Below are positions 57,075 through 64,000 of a stretch of DNA of 64,000 bases, piece by piece. Every line of letters starts with the position of its first letter. Positions within the stretch are counted from its first letter, which is position 1. The stretch is from NCBI GenBank assembly GCA_029204225.1, contig CM055103.1:48179958-48243957 (forward strand). Reading direction: 5' to 3'. Below the pieces are notes generated by a model that did not search any database, was not told the origin of the DNA, and worked only from the letters and a program-made list of their open reading frames with translations. Both the position numbers and the translations under genes were made by a program. This stretch comes from Diphasiastrum complanatum. Taxonomy: Eukaryota > Streptophyta > Lycopodiopsida > Lycopodiales > Lycopodiaceae.

Positions 57075-57500
57075 CTACACATTCCCTTGAGGATACGTGT
57101 TGAAGCTCAGCTCCTTTGCCATGACTTGCTCCCTCACAAAGTGATATGTCACCTCAATATGCTTGCTCCTAGTATGAAAGATAGGATTGGTTGCCAACTT
57201 TTGGGCTGATAGGTTGTCACAAAAGATGATTGGGCTCTTTGAAAAATTCAGCAAGTGAAGATCCTTCATCATCCTCTTGATTCATACCATCTCCTTTGTG
57301 CAATGTGTAAGTGCTTTGTACTCGGCTTCTAAATGATAATGAGATAGTGGCTTGTTTATTTTACATCCATGATATAGCTCCATCACCTATGAAAATACAA
57401 CGAGCACTTATGGATTTCCTATCCATTTATCTCCAGCAAAGTCCGAATCTGAAAATCCAAACAAGTTAGATGACGATCCCTCATACAATATGCCAAAATC
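57075..57500 (-). pseudogene. Copia-7 RNase H
   Basis: The frame 57272-57075 gives IIFCDNLSAQKLATNPIFHT and RSKHIEVTYHFVREQV. The upstream part, with the DFAGD and SWMxxK-like segments, is readable only across stops. Confidence 0.8.
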
Positions 57501-57527
57501 TCGAGTTCCAATGATGTACCTCAAAAT

Positions 57528-58453
57528 TTACTTTCCTACCTTCCAATGCTCCTCACTAGGATCTTGCATAAATTGAATCAATTTTCCAACGCAATAGCTT
57601 AGATCAGGTCTAGTAATGGTTAGATAAATGAGTGAACCAACTAGTTTTCTATAGAGAGTAATGTCCTTGAAGAATCTTTCACTACTTCTTATAGTTAGCT
57701 TTACATGAGACTCCATAGGTGTATCACTAGCTTTTGCATTACCATATGAAATCTTTCTAGAATAGAATTAGCATACTTTTCTTGACAAATGAAAGTAGAT
57801 TGAGAAGATCTAATGACTTCTATTCTCAAAATGTAATGCAAGTTACCAAGATCATGAAGAGCACTCTTGATTTCCTCCACATTTTGATTGTCTCCACCAC
57901 TCAAGATGATATCATCCATATAGATTAGCAAGATGGTAACATCATTTCTAGCAAACCTATAATAAAGTAAATGATCATACTCACTCATAACAAAGTCTTG
58001 AGAGAGTAAAAAAGTGTAAAGCTTAGCATACTAACTCCTTGGTGCTTGCTTAAGGCCATACAAACTCTTTTGTAGTAGACACACATGATTTGGCTTTGTA
58101 GTAGAAATGTAGTTCTCAGGTTGTTCCAACTACACTTCATCCTCAAGATCACCATTCAAAAAAGCATTTGTAATATACAATTGCCATAGATCTCATCTAT
58201 AAAGAGTAGCAAGAGAGATGATGACCCGAATGCTTACCATCTTTGCCACGGGTGCAAAAGTTTCATCATAGTCAATACCATGTTCTTGAGGATATCTTTT
58301 TGCCACCAATCTTGCCTTATGCTTATTGATAGATCCATCTTGGTTTGTCTTCACCTTGAAGATCCATTTACATCCAATAGCTTTCTTGTCCTTAGGTAAC
58401 TCCACCAAACTTAATGTTTCATTCTTCATAAGAGCTTGATACTCAAGATCCAT
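57528..58453 (-). pseudogene. Copia-7 reverse transcriptase
   Basis: 58453-58193 has ALMKNETLSLVELPKDKKAI, CKWIFKVKTNQDGSINKHKA and YDETFAPVAKMVSIRVI. After a break, 57988-57701 carries LLIYMDDIILSGGDNQNVEE with the catalytic box, and NLHYILRIEV. 57716-57528 continues with LYRKLVGSLIYLTITRPDLS. Frameshifts separate the three. Confidence 0.87.
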
Positions 58454-58462
58454 TGTTTGGAT

Positions 58463-58717
58463 TCACTCCTTTGTGTTCCTTGCTTCATCTACACAAGTAG
58501 GTTCATTAAAAGAGGTTAGGAAAGCAAAGTGTGTACCTCGAACAACTTGCTTACTTTTCTCATCATATGTGAGCCTTAAAGACATTTGTCTTTCCCTTGA
58601 TGTTCTCCTTGGCTTTTGACTTGATGAAGGTCCATCATCATCACCATCTAAAGTAGGATCCTTTACATCAACATCAAGAATGTTAGATCCATCCACAACA
58701 TCATCACTTGAAGACAC
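58463..58717 (-). pseudogene. Copia-7 integrase-RT linker
   Basis: Acidic Asp/Ser-rich frame followed by KPRRTSRERQMSLRL. It ends at a stop just before RT. Confidence 0.65.
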
Positions 58718-58807
58718 CTTTGGAATATTCTCCTCATAAAAAATGACATCTCAATAATCACCTTATTAGTAATAGGAGTGTAAATCTTGCAAGCTTTATT
58801 CATCTCA

Positions 58808-59652
58808 CTATATCCAACAAATATACCTTTCCTTGACCTCCTTTGTCATATCATCAAGAGCCATATTGACGTAGCAAGTACATCCAAAAGTTTTAAGAAA
58901 GTTGACACTCAGCTTCCTTTTGAATAGCATCTCAAAAGGTGTTCTTCCATCCAATATAGCACTCGGCCACCTATTGCCTAGAAAGTTAGCACACAACAAG
59001 GCTTGATCCCAAAATGGTTTTAGAAGATTAGCACCTAATCTCATGGCTTTGGCACTTTCACATAAAGCCCTATTTTTTCTCTCGGCCACTCCATTTTGTT
59101 GTGGTGTCCTTGGAGTTGTGTACTCCCTCTTAATTTCATGCTTATCACAAAAAAACCCTGAACATGGTAGATATGTACTCTCCACCATTGTCACTTCTTA
59201 AGCACCTGATCCTTGTGAAAAATTTAGTTCTCCCTTGCATTCTTGATCTTAACAAAGACATCATACACTTCGTCTTTTTTTGTTAGTAGATAGATCCAAC
59301 AAAATCTATTAAAATCATCAATGAAAGTTACGTACATCTTAGTTCCACTATTGCTAATTGTAGTGATTCCATGAATATTCGAATGTACAACTTAAAAAGG
59401 CTTTGCAGATCTAGATGTAGATCTAGCATAAGGTAGTCTATGTGACTTTGACAAAACACAAGACTCACAAACATGATTGATGCTACTTAAGGATTTTGGA
59501 AGACCAATCACAACTTGCTTCTTAGCCATTAACTCCAATGACTTGAAGTTGAGGTGCCCCATCCTTTTATGCCAAACTTCTTGAATATGTATTTGCTCAT
59601 TTGCCACAAATCCAACTTGGTTAGCAATAACATAAACATCTAGTTTGAACAA
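58808..59652 (-). pseudogene. Copia-7 integrase
   Basis: 59652-59392 holds VWHKRMGHLNFKSLELMAKK and CESCVLSKSHRLPY (HHCC region). 59194-58808 holds REYTTPRTPQQNGVAERKN and LCESAKAMRLGANLL with the last catalytic Glu, then LKTFGCTCYVNM. The core around the first Asp (59390-59200) is interrupted. Confidence 0.85.
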
Positions 59653-60020
59653 CTTCCCTTGTCTTTACCTTTTGCAATCAAGATATCCTTCCTTTTGATT
59701 ATGCAAGCATTTCCATCAAACTCAACTTTGAAACCTTTACTTAGCAATTGACTCACACTAAGTAAATTCTTGGTAATGGAAGGTTTAAATAAAACATCCT
59801 TCAAATGAACATTCCTATTTGTAGAGAGAGAAATAGGAATTGTGCCAATTCCTTTGATTGCACACTCACCATTATTGGTCGTGTAGATCACGTTCTTGTC
59901 TTCATATGCCATCAAAGAAGTGAAGTACTTTTTGTGAAAAGTCATGTGTGAGCTTGCACCACTATCAATCCACCATGGATCTAGATCTCCATCATTAGCA
60001 AACATACATGAAGACATCAC
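59640..60020 (-). pseudogene. Copia-7 protease
   Basis: WWIDSGASSHMTFHKKYFTS gives an intact DSGA active site. The 126-codon frame continues with KGIGTIPISLSTNRNVHLKD, SITKNLLSVSQLLSKG and VEFDGNACIIKRKD, the full protease to pre-integrase segment. Confidence 0.86.
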
Positions 60021-60094
60021 AAAGGCATCATTATTTGAGTTTTGAAATCCAAACCGTCTTCATCATGAGTAAGATTACCTTGCTTGTCTCCTTG

Positions 60095-60170
60095 ATCTCT
60101 CTTCTTCTTGTAGCACTCATCTTCAAAGTGTCATTTGATGTCACAATAGAAGCATTTTAGCTTTGACCTA
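60095..60170 (-). pseudogene. Copia-7 zinc knuckle
   Basis: CFYCDIK-stop-HFEDEC on the minus strand: CX2CX4HX4C with a TGA in place of the residue before His. Confidence 0.65.
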
Positions 60171-60322
60171 TCCTTCCTTTTGCCATTTGAAAAAGCCTCC
60201 CCTTGATCTTGCCCTTTAAACCACTTACTTTTGCTTTTGACCTTGAACTTGTCCTTGATGAACATAGTCTCTTCTCCAATTTGAGATGTTGATGAAGATC
60301 CACCTCTTGCTTGAAGCCTATA

Positions 60323-60867
60323 TTATTCATTGATCAAGATTTTTTGAACATCAATCAAACTTGGCAAAGTTATTTGAATGGCAAGACATTGTACAATGTT
60401 AGCATGAGCATCCAACAAACCATTAAGAATAACTTGAACAAGCTCTCTTTCCTTAATGCTCTCATCAGTGTAAGATAACTTATCATTCAAAGCTTCCACT
60501 CTCAAAACAATAATATTTGGACTCTCTTCATTCTTTTGCAAACTTTTAAAGATTTGTCTTCTTAGAGTAAACACTCTAGAAGTAGACTTGGATTCATAAA
60601 GCTTCTTTAAAAATTCCAAGCATCATTACCAACTTCCTTGAGAAGCTCATTAGTAACATTTATCTTTATCATGTGTAGAGCTCTTTTAGCTCTCTTGTCA
60701 TACCTCAATTGTTTTTGTCGTGTTGCTGGCCTCTCCTCCAAATCTACAAAAATATCCAAAACATCATTCATCTCAAGAAGTGATTTCATCCTCACTTTCC
60801 ACAATGAATAGTTGCTTAAGGTAAGTCTATCATTGCCTTCCAACATGTATCCACTTAATGTAACCAT
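60323..60867 (-). pseudogene. Copia-7 gag
   Basis: Begins MVTLSGYMLEGNDRLTLSNY and SLWKVRMKSLLEMNDVLDIF in frame 60867-60607, then shifts to 60619-60323 with LKKLYESKSTSRVFTLRRQI, ALNDKLSYTDESIKE and VQVILNGLLD, the UBN2-type Copia gag. One frameshift near 60610. Confidence 0.83.
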
Positions 60868-61444
60868 GTTACAATGACTTGATCTTTCTCTTTAAACCTG
60901 TTCCAATGCACAAAGCACTCTTTTGAAATACGACAAATGTTTTCAAAAAGAAATCACAAAGATATGAAACTTCTCAATTCTCTTCTAGCACTTATATTTA
61001 GTAAATCAACACATAGAATGTAGGAATTTCAATCAACCTATGATCTATCCTCAATCTAATGACTCTTGCCACTTCCTAAGATTGAAACACACTCCAATGA
61101 AGTTCAGTAACCTCACAAAATAGAGATCCAATCAAAATTAGGGTTTTGACAAAATCACAAAAAATTGTATATTTCAAATTCTACATGCAATTGTCAATAA
61201 CTTGATATAGATTCTTGTAGCCTCAAGTGAGATCTTCTAATGCATCCAAAATCGGCTATTTCTAGCAAGTATGGTGTGAAATCAAAATTTCTTAAGTTCA
61301 ATGATCTAAAATGAGTTTTGATCTACAAAAGATCCAATCTACATATGTAAAAAATTCGATTTTTGAGAAGTCAATCTAGCATGCTCTAGCATTGATATCT
61401 TTTTCAAATCCTTGATAGATGTGCTTGATCCTTTCAAAACCTGC

Positions 61445-61463
61445 AACACAAGCTCTGATACTA
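61445..61463 (-). other. Copia-7 primer binding site, mutated
   Basis: The minus strand reads TAGTATCAGAGC beside the LTR, one base off the TGGTATCAGAGC seen in Copia-1, -2 and -5. Confidence 0.75.
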
Positions 61464-61782
61464 TGTGAAAAATTTCAGATAATTTAAGATCCAATTCCAT
61501 AATTTGATATTTGGTTAGAAATAGATCAATCCTACCAATCTTGCTAATGTAGAAAAATCAACATCTACTCTATGAAAGAGATGCAAACTCAATAAGAACC
61601 TGATCAAACATCAAACATAAGATATGATGAAGTTGCTATCCATACAAAAACAGTACCCTAATGTATTTCACACGTGTGGATCTGAAAATAGCGCATTCTA
61701 CACACAAGATTGCAAGATATCACAAATATAGTGCACGAATGGATAGATGAACCCAAGAAAAGTCATGTATAAGCATGAAGTG

Positions 61783-61840
<58 letters not shown>

Positions 61841-61951
61841 ATATGTCTCTTCCCACGAGTGTACAACTATATATAGCAGATCTATGACTCATTAATGAGT
61901 TTGGTTTTCTTCCATAACAAAAATCTTAGTATTAATGTGGACTAGATTCAA
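61464..61951 (-). repeat. Copia-7 5' LTR, truncated
   Basis: Matches 56342 onwards for about 490 bp and then diverges after 'gactagattcaa'. Contains the expanded GA tract. Confidence 0.83.
61787..61840. repeat. (GA)n microsatellite inside Copia-7 5' LTR
   Basis: About 44 bp of GA then AAGAGAGAGA. The same place in the 3' LTR has only a few GA units. Confidence 0.96.
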
Positions 61952-63719
61952 AGTAAGATGCAGATGTAGAGAGAGAAAATTGGTAATGAAAAATCACAAA
62001 CTGGAATGGTAGTAGGGCGAATTCCCACCTAGATATATAGCCTCATGTTTTTTTGTGCATGCTCTCATGCAAGAAAAAAATATTCCGCACAAAAACAATT
62101 GCATTAATATCGATACTCTACACATGCCAATAGTCGTCCTAACCCATGCAGTAGCTCTACATATGTGATTGGGGCCTCACAAAATTATTAATTACATTTT
62201 TGGCTTAGTTCGAAATAATGAGACATAATCGTTTATCTCATGTACTGGAGTACCGTGTATCTAAGTTTAGGATTATGCCAAATCCTATATGCAGGCCATG
62301 GACGTAACATATAGAACCGAGTATATTAGAGTTTTCATAGTTGTGTGAGTTTTTTAAGTTGTATCCTTCAACATACATCTTCGCTATAATTCCCATAGAT
62401 CAGTTACAACATCGATATGAAATTACAGGGAGTATACTAATGATAGTATAGTAGGTATGTCATAATCCAATTCATCACTTAAGTCAATAGCAAAAACAAC
62501 TTAATGCTACAAAGCAATGGAAGCATTTGACCATTTTGACATTAATAAGAAAGCTATATACTATGTCAAAAAAGCTCCTATTTTAATCCTTCAAAAAATA
62601 ACTTACTGTGATTGAATAAGGTAAATGAGCAATGAGAAAAAGAGAGCACAAAGACATCAAAAGACAAAGAAAAGAGAAATGGAGGAGCACAAGAATCTCC
62701 AAAGCAAAATCGCAGTCCAAAAGATAGCATGTTGTGCGCAACAGAGCATAGTAACAACCCACCAATAGAGCACAAAGTACAAGCATTGAGCATAAAGACA
62801 ACAACATGGAGCAACAAGCAACTATATAAGTAAAGCATAGGACAAAAGCCACTAGGAAGCACACCCATTTTAGATAAATAAACGTGAACCAAAAAAAGAT
62901 GAAATCACCATAACTACCATAAAACCAAAAAAATCGTCGTAAAAAGTCATCAAACAAAGAGGCAAACAAAGAGGCAGCTATTAGAAACAAGCAAAACATG
63001 GAGAGAAAAAAAGACAGTGGACAGTGTAGTAAGTAAGTCATGAGGCAAGCAGCAGAGTCAAGAGGTCGACCATCCATGAGATGGGAAGGAGTAGCCAGAC
63101 AAGAAGAGCTTTTTTTAGACAAAGGATTAGTAGACAAGCCTCTAAAGATAGCAGAAGAAGACCAAAAAAAAAAAAAGAACATGACCAAGGCCAACAAAAG
63201 AGGAATTAAGTATAAGGAGAAAAAAACCCTTAAGTCCAAAATAGCACAAGAAGGAGGAGGCCCACCCAAAGAAGACAGTAGAAAAATGAAAGAGTAGCAA
63301 AACCAAAACAACCATGCTAGAATGCAAATAAAATACATGAGAAAATAATAATATAGTTGCAAAGAGTGATAGACTTATATAGCTTCAAAGTATTGCTGTC
63401 AAAAAAACAACTTTAATTGTCAACTGAAATCTATTCCAAGAATAACAAAACATAGCAGTAGTCCATCAATTGACTTTTGTTGGAGTGCTAAAGTCAACAA
63501 CTATCTAATTAACGCCAAAGCTTCGTCCAAAAAGAAGTCTTCCAATTACCTACTCATTTTGTCATCATTTTTTTTCTCCTTTTTCTAATTTCTCATTGTA
63601 GCACATTACTATCAATAAATAAGGTCATCAGTTGTTTCGTGTGTGTGTGAACTTACGACAATCAAACATAATAATTTGGCAAGAATCATTTCAAATTAAA
63701 TAAATACTAGAATACCCAC
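61952..63719. other. Spacer with long purine-rich segment
   Basis: 62580-63300 is A/G-rich on the plus strand. As a result the minus strand has an open frame of up to 259 codons (63362-62583), a Leu/Phe/Ser/Cys-rich string without a domain, which I regard as a composition artefact. No other feature recognised. Confidence 0.5.
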
Positions 63720-64000
63720 CTGCATCCATCCTTAACATCTTTGTAAGTCCAAGGACATCATTGTGGAAACTATAGGCATCTACACACATTTTCAATTGTT
63801 ACAATTTTGCAACATGTGAATACAATGAAAAGCGCGTAATGAGAGCCGTCTTAACCGCTTCCCAAGTGGATTTTTCTTCCTCCGATAGGTTAAAAAACCA
63901 ATCATGAGCCATTGCCAGTAAGGACATAGGAAATAGCATCAACTTCTCCGCAGGTGTCCGTTCACCGTAGATTTCACAAGCTTGCTCGTAGATCTGGAGG
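63720..64000 (-). pseudogene. Ty3/gypsy-type gag fragment, cut by window edge
   Basis: The minus strand reads from the edge LQIYEQACEIYGERTPAEKL, then PMSLLAMAHDWFFNLSEEEK and WEAVKTALITRF, a Retrotrans_gag capsid segment. It parallels FLQIFENACDMYGETSPDAM and RDWFFNLD of the gag at 27.5 kb, so the two belong to related elements. The frame stays open to about 63810 and then decays. Confidence 0.8.

Larger units (their letters stand above)
56342..61951 (-). mobile_element. Copia-7: Ty1/copia element, 5' LTR truncated
   Basis: The minus-strand element has its 3' LTR at 56342-56985, then purine tract, RNase H, RT, integrase, protease, knuckle, gag, primer site and 5' LTR (61464-61951). The 5' LTR matches the 3' LTR over about 490 bp and then ends, so the outer U3 part and one TSD are lost. 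All domains are present, but stops and frameshifts split pol. It sits about 200 bp beyond the Ycf49-like stop codon, in opposite orientation. Confidence 0.9.

Noticed and set aside
62583-63362. 259-codon minus-strand open frame resembling a polytopic membrane protein
   Set aside because: It is the complement of a long A/G-rich stretch, which removes stops on that strand and yields Leu/Phe/Ser/Cys strings. No domain, start context or homology that I can see.

Overview
This is a stretch of plant nuclear DNA, about two thirds A+T and dominated by decayed retrotransposons. The plant assignment rests on two genes with N-terminal regions of chloroplast-transit character, on plant-type Ty1/copia and Ty3/gypsy elements (copia primer sites match initiator tRNA-Met), and on spliceosomal introns. 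One gene has introns of 10.2 kb and 4.7 kb filled with transposon debris. This points to a large, repeat-rich genome such as a gymnosperm, though a large-genome angiosperm or fern cannot be excluded. I see no bacterial operon, CRISPR array, rRNA or tRNA gene.

Layout. 0-4.4 kb: LINE remnants on the minus strand (an ORF1-like fragment, then endonuclease and reverse transcriptase). 4.8-9.8 kb: a structurally complete but coding-dead Copia element (Copia-1) with two LTRs and a CTTGG target duplication. 10.2-18.4 kb: a nest, with a minus-strand Ty3/gypsy element split by two Copia copies of one family in opposite orientation (Copia-2, Copia-3). 18.8-19.5 kb: a compact two-exon gene on the minus strand, probably for a small chloroplast protein of unknown function. 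21.2-24.7 kb: a degenerate plus-strand Copia (Copia-4) interrupted by GA microsatellites. 26.1-31.8 kb: a gag-only LTR-type element with an unusual CCGACG-rich leader. 32.8-36.7 kb: a Copia deletion derivative (Copia-5) with TACAC duplications and repeat-filled LTRs. 38.1-39.9 kb: a broken PIF1-family helicase, possibly of Helitron origin.

40.5-56.1 kb: a Ycf49-like (DUF2499) gene of three exons that join in frame to give 246 codons. Intron 1 holds a Ty3/gypsy remnant that itself carries a minus-strand LINE fragment. Intron 2 holds a GGTACC-rich palindromic repeat, a Copia fragment (Copia-6) and a tandem duplication. 56.3-61.95 kb: a minus-strand Copia (Copia-7) starting about 200 bp after the Ycf49 stop codon. 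62-64 kb: mostly unrecognised sequence, ending in a minus-strand gag fragment related to the gag at 27.5 kb.

Only the two plastid-type genes look functional. Every transposon reading frame I examined over a useful length is broken or incomplete, except the 319-codon gag at 27.5 kb, which is open throughout. All coordinates, domain calls and identity estimates were made by eye.
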